Assembly (NCBI GenBank): GCA_028281005.1
Contig: JANQKS010000067.1
Location: 1 to 64,000 of the forward strand
Direction: 5' to 3'
Length of the DNA stretch: 64,000 nt
Source: Pseudomonadales bacterium
GTDB lineage: Bacteria > Pseudomonadota > Gammaproteobacteria > Pseudomonadales > Azotimanducaceae
Part shown: positions 17,600 through 26,198 of the stretch, in pieces
Layout: the number at the start of each line of letters is the position of its first letter
How positions within the stretch are numbered: the stretch's first letter is position 1
Made by a program: the position numbers and the translations under genes
The notes under the pieces: model-generated
Database searches by the model: none
What the model was told of the DNA's origin: nothing
What the model saw: the letters and a program-made list of their open reading frames with translations, nothing else

Positions 17600-17977
17600 A
17601 TGAGCGTTATGGAAATCGGACAGAAACTGATCGCCGCGGCACAAGCCGGCCAGGCCGCTGAGGCCGAGTTTGTCAACGAATACTACGCCGACAATGTCGT
17701 CAGCATCGAAGGCGGTGAAAGCGAAGACATGCCCGCACGCCTAGAAGGTGTGGACGCCATCCGCGGCAAACATGAGTGGTGGTTTGGCACCAACGAAGTG
17801 CACGGCACCCAAGCGTTTGGACCCTATGTCGGCCATCGTGACGACCAATTTGTGGTGCGCTACATTCTCGACATGACGCCGCCCGAGGGCGAGCGCACGC
17901 AGATGGAAGAGGTCGGGCTGTATACCGTGGCAGACGGCAAAATTGTGCAGGAAGAGTATCTCTACCTGATGGGTTAA
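17600..17977 (+). CDS. SnoaL/NTF2-like domain protein
   Basis: A 125-residue protein with the cone-shaped NTF2-like fold pattern: helix MEIGQKLIAAAQAG, then FVNEYYADNVVSIEG, a helix with GVDAIRGKHEWWFGTNEVHG, and a beta-sheet HRDDQFVVRYILDMTP, ending KIVQEEYLYL. SnoaL-like proteins act as cyclases, isomerases or dehydratases, or only as binding partners, and the sequence does not tell which. The ATG follows GATGGGAGA. Its stop overlaps the end of the convergent GMC gene by 4 bases. Confidence 0.75.
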   Translation: MSVMEIGQKLIAAAQAGQAAEAEFVNEYYADNVVSIEGGESEDMPARLEGVDAIRGKHEWWFGTNEVHGTQAFGPYVGHRDDQFVVRYILDMTPPEGERTQMEEVGLYTVADGKIVQEEYLYLMG

Positions 17978-19440
17978 GGCGCAATTTTGCGTGCTACCCG
18001 CTCGGCCACCATGACACAGCCAAGATAGGTATTGCCTGACGGAATGGTCGGCATGACCGACGCATCCGCGACACGCAAACCGGCAACGCCAAGGACTCGG
18101 CAATCCGCGTCCAGTACCGTTCCCATTGGGCAGGTGCTGGTCATGTGCCCATAACTCAACACCTGGCGCTCAAGTGCACGCTCAACCGCATCGGGGGCAT
18201 GCAGATCAAGTGGTTCAACCGGTTCACAGCCCAAGCTGCGCGCAGCAGCGGAACACTCCCACGCGGCAATACGTTCGAAAGCGTGGCGCAAACGGGGCAC
18301 CGCGTCATCCGGCATGGGCGGCGCTTTAACGACCGGTGGTGCGTCCACCGAATCACCCAATGTGACACTACCGGCGCCGCTGGATCGCAGCAAAAAAGCG
18401 GCCATCATAAACTGAGTGGATTGTTCGCTTGGTGCGGAGGCGATGGGAAACGCGTGATAATCAACGTTGCGCCCGTCCGACGCGCCAAGCACCAGCACTT
18501 GTGCAGGCCCCGCGCTGCCACCCCGAGGGCCATCATGGTGATAGGCAATCCCTGGACCGAGGTGGTCGCTGAGCGTCGCACCCACCGGCAAATCGGCGTG
18601 AATAGGAATACCGTACTTCTGCAACTGCGCAGTTGGACCAACACCCGAGCGCAGCAGCAAGGTCGGCGACCACAACGCACCCGCGGTCACCACCACTTCA
18701 TCCGCATCGATCTGTTCACCCGAAGCCAGCGTTACACCGCGCGCCTGCCCGGCAGAAATTTCAATCTGCACTACTTCGGCGCCGGTACGAATGTTCAGAT
18801 TCTCACGCGCACGCACCTCAGGAGTGAGGTACGCCAGACTGGTTGAAACACGCCGGTCCTGACTGTCGATGGTCACCGGAAACACACCCACACCGGGTAA
18901 CTGCGAGGGGTCGTTTACATCAGTGACGGCAGGTTCACCCGCCTCCACCATCGCGTTATAAAAAGCACGTTGGGCACGGCTGAGCTCTTCAAAGCGCCAG
19001 CGTCGCACCGGCAGTGGTCCGGCATGGCCATGAATCGGCGAGTGCGGAAAATCCGCATCACACTCCGCGGCAATGAAAGTACTGGCAACGTCATCCCAAC
19101 CCCAGCCATCTAAACCCGCGGCGGCCCACCCGTTGTAATCTTCCGGCAGGCCACGAATGGTGGCTAAGCCATTCACAGCGGAAGTGCCGCCCAGTACACG
19201 TCCTTGAAACATAGGTATGGCACCGGTATCCGTAAGCATCGGCGATGGCGCAATGGGAGCGGCGCCCGCCCAGGCATTGGCGGCGTGTGCTGGATCAAGC
19301 ACAACCGCATCATATGCCTCATCGTCCGGACCCGCTTCAAGCAACGTCACCATAAAAGCGGGACTTTCACTTAAGCGCGACGCCAACACCGTACCCGCCG
19401 TGCCGCCGCCCACTACAAGTATGTGTCTGGTTTGGCTCAT
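17974..19440 (-). CDS. GMC-family FAD oxidoreductase
   Basis: A 488-residue protein of the glucose-methanol-choline oxidoreductase family. The FAD-binding motif VVGGGTAGTVLASRLSE is at about 9-25, GRVLGGTSAVNGL at about 79-91 is the first PROSITE-type GMC signature, and VVVTAGALWSPTLLLRSGVGP at about 240-260 the second. The C-terminal GHMTSTCPMG and PSGNTYLGCVMVAERVA hold the active-site His and an Asn (usual pair His-His or His-Asn). It oxidises an alcohol to an aldehyde or ketone. The ATG follows GAGGAG. It lies 29 bases downstream of an SDR gene on the same strand, so both are probably one operon. Confidence 0.9.
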   Translation of the reverse strand: MSQTRHILVVGGGTAGTVLASRLSESPAFMVTLLEAGPDDEAYDAVVLDPAHAANAWAGAAPIAPSPMLTDTGAIPMFQGRVLGGTSAVNGLATIRGLPEDYNGWAAAGLDGWGWDDVASTFIAAECDADFPHSPIHGHAGPLPVRRWRFEELSRAQRAFYNAMVEAGEPAVTDVNDPSQLPGVGVFPVTIDSQDRRVSTSLAYLTPEVRARENLNIRTGAEVVQIEISAGQARGVTLASGEQIDADEVVVTAGALWSPTLLLRSGVGPTAQLQKYGIPIHADLPVGATLSDHLGPGIAYHHDGPRGGSAGPAQVLVLGASDGRNVDYHAFPIASAPSEQSTQFMMAAFLLRSSGAGSVTLGDSVDAPPVVKAPPMPDDAVPRLRHAFERIAAWECSAAARSLGCEPVEPLDLHAPDAVERALERQVLSYGHMTSTCPMGTVLDADCRVLGVAGLRVADASVMPTIPSGNTYLGCVMVAERVARKIAP

Positions 19441-19469
19441 GTTGATCTCCTCAGTGGCGTTGCCGTGGT

Positions 19470-20264
19470 CTAAAGAATGGAGCGGTGTTGGCCGCCATCA
19501 ATCACAATGTTCTGACCTACAATAAACCGCGCCAAGTCGCTACACAGCAAAGCCGCCATCGGCGCCAAATCTGTCGCGTCAGCAACAAAACCCGCCGGGA
19601 TCTGATTGTTAGCCTGGAAGTGGGCCCTCACCGTGTCCGGGTCGGAATCAATGCCAAACGCAGCCGCGTAAGTTTCACGCAATTCACCCGCACCTTCAGT
19701 GGCAAACATACCCGGCAGCAGGTTATTGATGTTGACGCCGTACTGGGCGACTTCGCGCGACACGCTGGCCGTGTAATTCAGCAGCGCGGAACGCGCCGGG
19801 CCAGACATCAGTCGCCAAATCATCGGGTTCTTTGCCGAAAAGGTCGCGATATTAACGATGCGACCCCAGCCTCGATCTTGCATTCCCGGGATGTAGTGAC
19901 GCATCAACTCAATTGGGCCAATCAGAGCGGTTTCAATCGAGTCCCGCCAGTTTTGTGGCGTCAGTTCCAGAAAGTTACCGTTCGGTGGCGGCGGTTTGAT
20001 GGTAATTGCCAGGATATCTGGGTCCGGACAGGCGGCGAACAACGCGTGGCGCCCTTCCTCGGTGGAAGAGTCAGCCACAATCGGGGTAACGCTGGCACCG
20101 TATTGCGCGCTTATTTCCTGCGCTGCATCCACCAGGCGCTGTTGCCGTCGCGCCGTGATAAACAGTTCCACACCAGCCTCCGCCAGCCGCTCTGCTGTAG
20201 CGCGGCCCATACCAGCGCTACCACCCGCCATGATCGCTTTCTTGCCCTTTATCTTCAGATCCAT
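19470..20264 (-). CDS. Atypical short-chain dehydrogenase (no YxxxK)
   Basis: A 264-residue SDR-fold protein. The glycine motif AGGSAGMGRA is at about 13-22, and the C-terminus IVGQNIVIDGG is typical. At the active-site position, where YxxxK is expected, the sequence reads SGPARSALLNYTASVSRE, so Tyr is replaced by Ser and Lys by Arg. NNAG is also replaced (AITIKPPPP). It could be a divergent reductase or a non-catalytic relative; similar SGPAR variants exist in the SDR family. It heads a two-gene operon with the GMC oxidoreductase and is divergent from a TetR gene across a 151-base gap that contains a palindromic site. Confidence 0.8.
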   Translation of the reverse strand: MDLKIKGKKAIMAGGSAGMGRATAERLAEAGVELFITARRQQRLVDAAQEISAQYGASVTPIVADSSTEEGRHALFAACPDPDILAITIKPPPPNGNFLELTPQNWRDSIETALIGPIELMRHYIPGMQDRGWGRIVNIATFSAKNPMIWRLMSGPARSALLNYTASVSREVAQYGVNINNLLPGMFATEGAGELRETYAAAFGIDSDPDTVRAHFQANNQIPAGFVADATDLAPMAALLCSDLARFIVGQNIVIDGGQHRSIL

Positions 20265-20289
20265 CAGCAGCCCTTCAATTTAATAAATA

Positions 20290-20317
20290 AAAAAACAGAG
20301 TACTCTATTTGTTTTTT
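20290..20317. promoter_or_regulatory. Candidate operator between SDR and tetR
   Basis: AAAAAACA and TGTTTTTT form 8-base arms around a 12-base centre that contains the small palindrome GAGTACTC. It lies in the divergent region, 26 bases from the SDR start, a normal place for a site bound by the adjacent TetR protein (20416). Low complexity of the arms weakens the call. Confidence 0.4.
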
Positions 20318-20415
20318 ATGTCAACATATATCCTCACCCGGTTCCTGCTATGCTTGTCCGGGTGGGCTAATCTCCGCCCTATACCAAGCCGAAGACCCAA
20401 CAAGGAGAGAGTTGC

Positions 20416-21030
20416 TTGAGCGCAATCACACGCAAATCCCAGGAGCGAGCGGAAGTCACCAAAGAAAAACTTCAAGCCGCAACCCTGTCGGTGCTGTTGC
20501 GAGAAGGTTGGGCTGGTACCAGCACAATCAGAATCTGCCAGGAGGCGGGTGTTTCCAGCGGTGCCCAAACCCATCACTATCCAAAGAAGAGTCAATTGTT
20601 GATCGCCGCGCTGCAACGCCTGCGCAACAAGTTAAAAGCACAGGCTCAGCGGCGTATGAATGCGGGTGGGGAGTCTCAGATCTCCTTACTACGCTATCTG
20701 CAATCCTTAAGCTTCAGCAAACGGGATGCTTCCTACTATTACGCCACCCTTGAATCCTTGGTGGCAGCACGCACCGACGAAGACCTCAGACAAGACATTC
20801 AACGCTTCGACGAAGAATGGCTGGAGTACCTGCGCAGCATGGCGAACAAGCGGATTGGTGACCCGCCAGACCACTTCGAGGTGGAGGACATCGCTGAGCT
20901 CACCCTCTATATGGTTCGCGGCATGGTGGTGCACCGCGGGGTACATCAAAACCCAAAACACTTAGAAAACATGTTCCAACTCTGGTGCAAATTGGTGGAA
21001 CACGCATGCAAACAAAAGGAGATCACGTAA
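20416..21030 (+). CDS. TetR-family transcriptional regulator
   Basis: A 204-residue regulator. The N-terminal three-helix DNA-binding domain reads TKEKLQAATLSVLLREGWAGTSTIRICQEAGVSSGAQTHHYPKK, with GVSSGAQTHHY as recognition helix. The remaining helices form the ligand domain. The start is a TTG at 20416 preceded by AAGGAGAG at 6 bases. It is divergent from the SDR-GMC pair and directly followed, with no gap, by the DsbA-like gene at 21031, so it may control both units. Ligand unknown. Confidence 0.85.
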   Translation: MSAITRKSQERAEVTKEKLQAATLSVLLREGWAGTSTIRICQEAGVSSGAQTHHYPKKSQLLIAALQRLRNKLKAQAQRRMNAGGESQISLLRYLQSLSFSKRDASYYYATLESLVAARTDEDLRQDIQRFDEEWLEYLRSMANKRIGDPPDHFEVEDIAELTLYMVRGMVVHRGVHQNPKHLENMFQLWCKLVEHACKQKEIT

Positions 21031-21696
21031 ATGTCTAACGACTTACAAATTGATGTGTTCTGGTCTTTTCGTAGCCCCTGGTCGTATCTGGCCACTCCGA
21101 GGTTGCGCGAGTGGCAGGACACGTACCGGTTACAAGTCAATTTTAGACCCGTATATCCCATAGCCATCCGCACGCCGGAGTTTTTCCACAACGTACATCC
21201 ACAGTGGTTTTCTTACTTCATGACAGACGTATTTCGTGTCGCAGAGTATTTGGAGCTGCCGTTTGTGTGGCCCAATCCAGACCCCGTTGCCCAATATGTA
21301 GATGAGCAAGGTTTACGCCAGACGGCTGCAGAGCAGCCTTACATCCACCGCTTGACCCGCCTTGGCGTGGTGGCGGCAGAACAGAATCGAGGCATTGAGT
21401 TCGCTGATGAAGTATCAACGTTAATCTGGGGTGGCACGGCAGAATGGCATACCGGTGATCATCTCGCAGCGGCAGCGGATCGTGCCGGGTTGAATTTAAC
21501 GGAGATGGACAAACAGGCGCTGGCGGAAACCCAGCGCCTGGACGATATCATCGAACAAAACCAGCAAGACCACGAAACTGCCGGTCATTGGGGTGTACCA
21601 ACGTGCACCTTCGAGGGGGAACCCTTTTTTGGTCAAGACCGTTTAGATGTTCTGTTGTGGCGTTTGCAAGGTGCCGGGCTCGAGCGCCGCACCTAG
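21031..21696 (+). CDS. DsbA-family / 2-hydroxychromene-2-carboxylate isomerase-like protein
   Basis: A 221-residue thioredoxin-fold protein. The start DVFWSFRSPWSYLATPRL has Ser where DsbA has the CxxC pair, as in kappa-class GSTs and HCCA isomerases, which use glutathione. The C-terminal part WGVPTCTFEGEPFFGQDRLDVLLWRL matches the cis-Pro region and closing helix of that group. HCCA isomerases work in naphthalene-type degradation, but many relatives have other roles, so only the family is safe. The ATG follows the tetR stop codon immediately. No signal peptide, so it should be cytosolic. Confidence 0.85.
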   Translation: MSNDLQIDVFWSFRSPWSYLATPRLREWQDTYRLQVNFRPVYPIAIRTPEFFHNVHPQWFSYFMTDVFRVAEYLELPFVWPNPDPVAQYVDEQGLRQTAAEQPYIHRLTRLGVVAAEQNRGIEFADEVSTLIWGGTAEWHTGDHLAAAADRAGLNLTEMDKQALAETQRLDDIIEQNQQDHETAGHWGVPTCTFEGEPFFGQDRLDVLLWRLQGAGLERRT

Positions 21697-21748
21697 GGTC
21701 CTGTTTGGTTAATTCGTTGAACTATGACGCGTTCCATAAGTGCTGCGG

Positions 21749-22792
21749 CTAGGCGCGCGCCTCAACCAGACGCCAGGTGAGCGTCTCACCGGCCATAAAC
21801 GGCACAATTTCCTCATCGAGGAAAGGAAAGCTACCCGGTATCTGCCAAGCCTCGCGCTGCAAGGTGATGGTACCTTCATTGCGTGGCAAACCATAGAAGT
21901 CCGGCCCGAAGTGGCTGGCAAAAGCTTCAAGACGTGCCAATTGTCCTGCTGCATCAAACGCCTGGGCATACAATTCGATGGCGGTAGGCGCGGTAAAGCT
22001 ACCCGCACAGCCACACGAATGTTCTTTGGTGGAGCGGCTATGGGGAGCGCTGTCAGTACCCAAGAAAAACCTGGGATTACCGGAAGTAGCCGCTTCAACC
22101 AAGGCTTGGCGATGGTGTTCACGCTTTAACACCGGTAAGCAATAGTTGTGCGGTCGAATGCCCCCAACCAACATATCGTTGCGGTTCAGCAATAGATGGT
22201 GAGCGGTGATGGTGGCGGCTACGTTGTCCGCAGCTTGCGCAACAAAGTCAGCCGCGTCAGCCGTGGTGATGTGTTCAAACACCACCCTCAAACCTGGAAA
22301 GCGCCCAACCAGCGGTAACAGGATCTGTTCGATAAACACTGCCTCGCGGTCGAAGATGTCGACGTCGTCGTCAGTCACCTCACCATGTATCAACAGAGGA
22401 AGGTCTTCACGCTCCATGGCAGCCAGCGTGTCGTTGCACAGATGAATGTCGGTCACACCCGATTCAGAATTGGTGGTTGCACCCGCGGGGTAGAGTTTTA
22501 CCCCGTGCACGTGGCCGCTGGCTTTGGCACGAACAATTTCCTCCGGCGGCGTGTTGTCGGTGAGATACAGGGTCATGAGCGGGTCAAAAGACAGGTTGTC
22601 CGGCACCGCGTCGAGAATTCGCTGTCGGTATGCCAGCGCCTGTTCGGTAGTGGTCACCGGCGGCGTGAGATTAGGCATGATAATGGCGCGGTTAAACTGC
22701 CGAGCCGTAAACGGCACTACGCTGGGCAGCACCTCCTCATCACGGACGTGAAGGTGCCAATCGTCGGGTGTGGTTAGGGTAATGCGGTCCAC
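21749..22792 (-). CDS. pyrC: Dihydroorotase
   Basis: A 347-residue E. coli-type (class II) dihydroorotase that interconverts carbamoyl-aspartate and dihydroorotate in pyrimidine synthesis. Zinc ligands are visible: HLHVRD at about 14-19, the carbamylated Lys in [15 protein letters not shown] at about 100, LLIHGEV and [13 protein letters not shown] for the later His ligands, and the catalytic Asp in FLGTDSAPH at about 247. Length equals that of E. coli PyrC (348). It is a housekeeping gene inserted in an otherwise accessory region. Confidence 0.95.
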   Translation of the reverse strand: MDRITLTTPDDWHLHVRDEEVLPSVVPFTARQFNRAIIMPNLTPPVTTTEQALAYRQRILDAVPDNLSFDPLMTLYLTDNTPPEEIVRAKASGHVHGVKLYPAGATTNSESGVTDIHLCNDTLAAMEREDLPLLIHGEVTDDDVDIFDREAVFIEQILLPLVGRFPGLRVVFEHITTADAADFVAQAADNVAATITAHHLLLNRNDMLVGGIRPHNYCLPVLKREHHRQALVEAATSGNPRFFLGTDSAPHSRSTKEHSCGCAGSFTAPTAIELYAQAFDAAGQLARLEAFASHFGPDFYGLPRNEGTITLQREAWQIPGSFPFLDEEIVPFMAGETLTWRLVEARA

Positions 22793-22840
22793 TACTGCTG
22801 CGCCTGTCTGAACTATTAACTCGGCGCATATTATAACCTG

Positions 22841-23368
22841 TTAGTCGCGTGTCGGCAGATTTTCCGAGGCACTACCGAGCTGATCCCCGAAATACTCGAT
22901 GAGCTCTACAATGTGGCCATCGGGATCTTCAAAACACACCACCCCCTGCACACCGATGACCGAATCCGGATCACGCAATGGAGCGGTGGGTTGCAGGCCT
23001 TTCTCCGTAAGGTCTGCGTAGGCTGCAGTAATGTTCTCGGTAAGCAGCGCCATAACCCTTGGCATCCGTTCTTCTAACGGCAAATCTCTATTGCGATTTG
23101 GCCACACGGGTTTTAACCACTGGATTAAGTCGATCCGGGTTTGCAGCCGATCGCCGTGGGGTAACACCAGTTGCAAAGCTCGGCCTTGTGCGCCTGGCAT
23201 CATACTAAAGTTGCTGCCGACGTAGTCCGGCCATTGTACGTCGCGGTTGTCCTTGATCACCTCAAAACCGAACAGGGCGTAAAACTCCGCGGATGCGTCG
23301 ATGTCACGGCAGGGCAGAATAAAATGAAAGATCGATCGGGCGCGCCATTCGCTCATAGCTAGGTCCAC
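22841..23368 (-). CDS. VOC/glyoxalase-fold protein
   Basis: A 175-residue vicinal-oxygen-chelate protein with two beta-alpha-beta-beta-beta modules: FHFILPCRDIDASAEFYALFGFEVI near the N-terminus with the first metal His, and GVVCFEDPDGHIVELIEYFG at about 145-164 with the second His and the metal Glu. Members are glyoxalases, extradiol dioxygenases, isomerases or resistance proteins. A GTG start at 23368 overlaps the TAG of the upstream TonB receptor by one base (alternative ATG at 23356), so the two are coupled. I infer a catabolic role on the compound imported by that receptor. Confidence 0.8.
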   Translation of the reverse strand: MDLAMSEWRARSIFHFILPCRDIDASAEFYALFGFEVIKDNRDVQWPDYVGSNFSMMPGAQGRALQLVLPHGDRLQTRIDLIQWLKPVWPNRNRDLPLEERMPRVMALLTENITAAYADLTEKGLQPTAPLRDPDSVIGVQGVVCFEDPDGHIVELIEYFGDQLGSASENLPTRD

Positions 23369-25509
23369 TAATTAAAGTTCGGACGCCAAGCGACCGTTAG
23401 CCCATAGGTACGCGGCGGGTAGAAGGTTTCGAAACTGTTGTTACCCGTGGAGAGACCGTCCGAGACGGTTAAGCCGCGCTGGTTATCTTCGTCGGTGACG
23501 TTTTTGCCAAACAGGTCTACCTGCCAGGTGTCATCTGCGCTGATCCACTGGAAGCGCACATCCGCAGTGTAAAAGCTCTCTTCCCGGTGCCGGTCGATGT
23601 TCTGCACCCGGTAATACACTTCGTCCTGCCAATAGTAATCCGCTCTCGCGATTAACCGCCCCGCGTCCCCTATGTTCCATTCATATCGTCCAAACAACGA
23701 TACGGTGTTTTTTGGCGCGCGGTTGAGCGTATCCCCTTCTAAATCGATCGCCGGTGTAAATTGGTAGTCATCAAATTCCGCGTCTAACACCGTTAGGTTA
23801 GCGCCCAGCGTCAGACCGTCCACCGGTATAAAGGTGCTTTCAATTTCGAGCCCCCGAATGGTCGCTTCAGCGGCGTTATCGGTGGTGAACAACGTAAATT
23901 CGAGGAAGTTAACCTGCAGATCCTGATAATCGTTATAGAACACCGCAACGTTCACTTGCGCACGATTGTCGAGGAACTGTGTTTTCAGACCCACTTCGAT
24001 CGAATCCACGGTTTCCGGGTCGTAGACATCAAACTGGCCGATGGAATATCCGCCACCCTTGTAGCCGCGGGAAATATTTGCATAGGCCAGCGTGTCATCG
24101 TTCACAAACCAGTCCAATCCCAGTTTGCCGCTCACCTCATCCCAACTGTCGTCCATACGACCGGCAAAGTCGACGCCGAACAGGGGTATCTGTTGAAACT
24201 CATCAATGGTCTTTTCATCTTCTGTCCAGCGCAGCCCGCCAACTAGACGCAGCGGCGCGCCGGATTGACTGAAGTCGTAGGAGATTTGCCCAAATACGGC
24301 TTGCGACTCCGTTTCCAATTCGCCGCCATTGCGGAACAAAAACCCAAACGGAGAGGTGTCTTCAAACAAGTAATTGGTTTCCAAATCTTCCTCAAAATAG
24401 AAGACACCGACGATCCACTGCCAGGGACCGTCACCGTTCGAAACCAGCTGCAACTCTTGAGTGAGCTGATCGGTTTCCATCTCCCAGTTCTGATACTGGA
24501 TGGGTAAATTCGACATGTCGATGTCAGAGTTCTGCAGCCATTCGTTTTCGATGTAACCCGTGATGGATACAAGGGAAAAGCCGTCAAAATCAATGCGGAA
24601 ATCTGCGCCGAGGTAAGTGTTCTCCAATTCCAGCTCTTCCGGATAATCTTTCGCTACCTTGCGTGGGTCGGAAGGGTTCGGCAATGCCCCGTCGTAGACT
24701 GGGATACCGGTAAACGCTTCACGGCGTTTTTGCGAATTTCGGCCTTTGTTTTCGAAGCGCTGGGCGGTGAGCTTAAGCTGCGCGTTGTCACCCAACGCAA
24801 ACTTCACCTTACCGCGCACACTGTGATTATTGGTCTGGTCACCGTCTTTGCCCGCCCTGTTCTCCAGGTAGCCATCATCAAAATCGCGAATATAGGACAA
24901 ACGCCCAGCTACCTGTTCATTGCCGGCGTTAACCACGCCGCGGAAACGGCGCCGGTCATAGTTGCCGATGGTGACATCGCCAAATGTTTCGAACCCCTCG
25001 ACCGGGTCATTGGTAACCACGTTTATCGACCCGCCCGTGGTATTGCGGCCGTACAGCGTGCCTTGTGGGCCACGCAATATCTCAACCCGGGCCATGTCCC
25101 ACATATCTCCCGGCATGGCTGACGGCTGGCCAACATAGATACCGTCGACATGGTAAGCCACACCTGGGTCAAATCCCGCCACCAGCTGATCTGAACCGAT
25201 GCCGCGTATGTAGGCGTACGTCACCGGCGATTGGGAATTCGGACTGATGACTAAGTTGGGTGCCGCAAATTGCAGGTCTTCCAGCTCATCAATGCCGCGA
25301 TCATTCAGCGCGGTGCTGTCAAACGCGGTAATGGCAATGGAAGTGTCCTGCACCGTGGATGTCCGCTTTTCCGCGGTCACCAAGATTTCTTCGATTACGC
25401 CGGAGGATTCTGCGTTTTGTGCGAGCGCAGATTGGGAAAAGACAAAGCCACCCACTAAGGCGACTATCACGGAAGTGACAAGCGGTGTGCTTGTCTGCTG
25501 AGGCCCCAT
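23368..25509 (-). CDS. TonB-dependent outer-membrane receptor
   Basis: About 713 residues from the ATG at 25509, with in-frame GTG starts up to 25530. A signal peptide ends near FSQSALAQ. A short TonB-box-like stretch GVIEEILVTAEKR precedes a plug domain, with VQDTSIAITAFDSTALNDRG and the YGRNTTGGSINVVTNDP segment typical of substrate-specific receptors. The remaining 550 residues alternate polar and hydrophobic residues as a 22-strand barrel, ending RTYGLTVAWRPNFN. The type matches receptors often found next to degradation genes rather than siderophore clusters. A palindrome at 25543-25560, also found before the LLM operon, ties it to the nearby TetR. Ligand unknown. Confidence 0.92.
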   Translation of the reverse strand: MGPQQTSTPLVTSVIVALVGGFVFSQSALAQNAESSGVIEEILVTAEKRTSTVQDTSIAITAFDSTALNDRGIDELEDLQFAAPNLVISPNSQSPVTYAYIRGIGSDQLVAGFDPGVAYHVDGIYVGQPSAMPGDMWDMARVEILRGPQGTLYGRNTTGGSINVVTNDPVEGFETFGDVTIGNYDRRRFRGVVNAGNEQVAGRLSYIRDFDDGYLENRAGKDGDQTNNHSVRGKVKFALGDNAQLKLTAQRFENKGRNSQKRREAFTGIPVYDGALPNPSDPRKVAKDYPEELELENTYLGADFRIDFDGFSLVSITGYIENEWLQNSDIDMSNLPIQYQNWEMETDQLTQELQLVSNGDGPWQWIVGVFYFEEDLETNYLFEDTSPFGFLFRNGGELETESQAVFGQISYDFSQSGAPLRLVGGLRWTEDEKTIDEFQQIPLFGVDFAGRMDDSWDEVSGKLGLDWFVNDDTLAYANISRGYKGGGYSIGQFDVYDPETVDSIEVGLKTQFLDNRAQVNVAVFYNDYQDLQVNFLEFTLFTTDNAAEATIRGLEIESTFIPVDGLTLGANLTVLDAEFDDYQFTPAIDLEGDTLNRAPKNTVSLFGRYEWNIGDAGRLIARADYYWQDEVYYRVQNIDRHREESFYTADVRFQWISADDTWQVDLFGKNVTDEDNQRGLTVSDGLSTGNNSFETFYPPRTYGLTVAWRPNFN

Positions 25510-25542
25510 GGTCACGATCACTCTCTCCACCTAACAGGCGTT

Positions 25543-25560
25543 ATATAACATACGTTATAT
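25543..25560. promoter_or_regulatory. TetR-type operator before TonB receptor
   Basis: ATATAAC-ATAC-GTTATAT is a perfect 7+7 inverted repeat with a 4-base spacer between the tetR stop and the receptor start. The core TATAAC-N4-GTTATA recurs at 28371-28386 before the LLM gene. Probably bound by the TetR protein encoded at 25581. Confidence 0.7.
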
Positions 25561-25580
25561 TAAGCGCCGCTGGCAAGAGG

Positions 25581-26174
25581 CTAGTTAACGAATAATCGAT
25601 CCAGGTAGTTATCGACGATGAGGTCAATGTGTTTGGGTCGCATGCGCTTGCGGTTCATCAGGTACTGCACACCGATGCCATCGCACAGCGCCACTAACGA
25701 CTGAGCTTCTGTGTCAATATCGAGAGACGTGTCTAACTCACCGCGCTGTTGTGATTCTGCCAGCAAATCTCGGATACGCGACAACCACTCCTTATAGCGG
25801 CTTTGCTCCTCGGCACGCATCTCGCTGCTCTCCTCGGCGTGATACCACAACGCCAACCATATTCGCCAACTGGCGGCGGAGCGATTATCATGGGGAAGGG
25901 CTTCACGCAGCACCGCGCGCAATGCCTCCCGCCCCTCATGCTCTTCGTTGGCTTGAATCATGCGCAGCCGCACGTCTTTGCCGTTTTCTTCTAAAACGTG
26001 CCCAATGAGCTCTTCTTTATTTTTAAAGTAGTGCACCAGCGCACCGGTGGTGTAACCGGCACGTTTAGCGACGGAACGGATGGTGGTTTTAGCCAGACCT
26101 TCTTCGAGAATGGTCTGGTAGGCGGCCTCAATGAAATCTCGGCGGCGACCTTCGTGATCAACAATTTTGGGCAA
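25581..26174 (-). CDS. TetR-family transcriptional regulator
   Basis: A 197-residue regulator. DNA-binding domain RRDFIEAAYQTILEEGLAKTTIRSVAKRAGYTTGALVHYFKNKEELIG at residues 9-56, with GYTTGALVHYF as recognition helix. The C-terminal domain has a BetI-like pattern (LALWYHAEESSEMRAEE, LVALCDGIGVQYLMN). The start is TTG at 26174 with GGAGGG 8 bases before it. It is the third gene of the LLM-cyclase-tetR unit, whose promoter region and that of the following receptor gene share a palindrome, so autorepression with induction by a pathway compound is likely. Ligand unknown. Confidence 0.87.
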   Translation of the reverse strand: MPKIVDHEGRRRDFIEAAYQTILEEGLAKTTIRSVAKRAGYTTGALVHYFKNKEELIGHVLEENGKDVRLRMIQANEEHEGREALRAVLREALPHDNRSAASWRIWLALWYHAEESSEMRAEEQSRYKEWLSRIRDLLAESQQRGELDTSLDIDTEAQSLVALCDGIGVQYLMNRKRMRPKHIDLIVDNYLDRLFVN

Positions 26175-26198
26175 ACTGTTCGCCCTCCAAATTGTTGA

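Noticed and set aside
18145-18846. 233-residue ORF opposite the GMC gene
   Set aside because: Antisense to a gene with two GMC signatures; no recognisable domain.
19485-20753. 422-residue plus-strand ORF antisense to the SDR
   Set aside because: Its product shows low-complexity, Arg/His-rich sequence without motifs; it lies opposite a clear SDR and crosses into the start of tetR. A codon-bias shadow.
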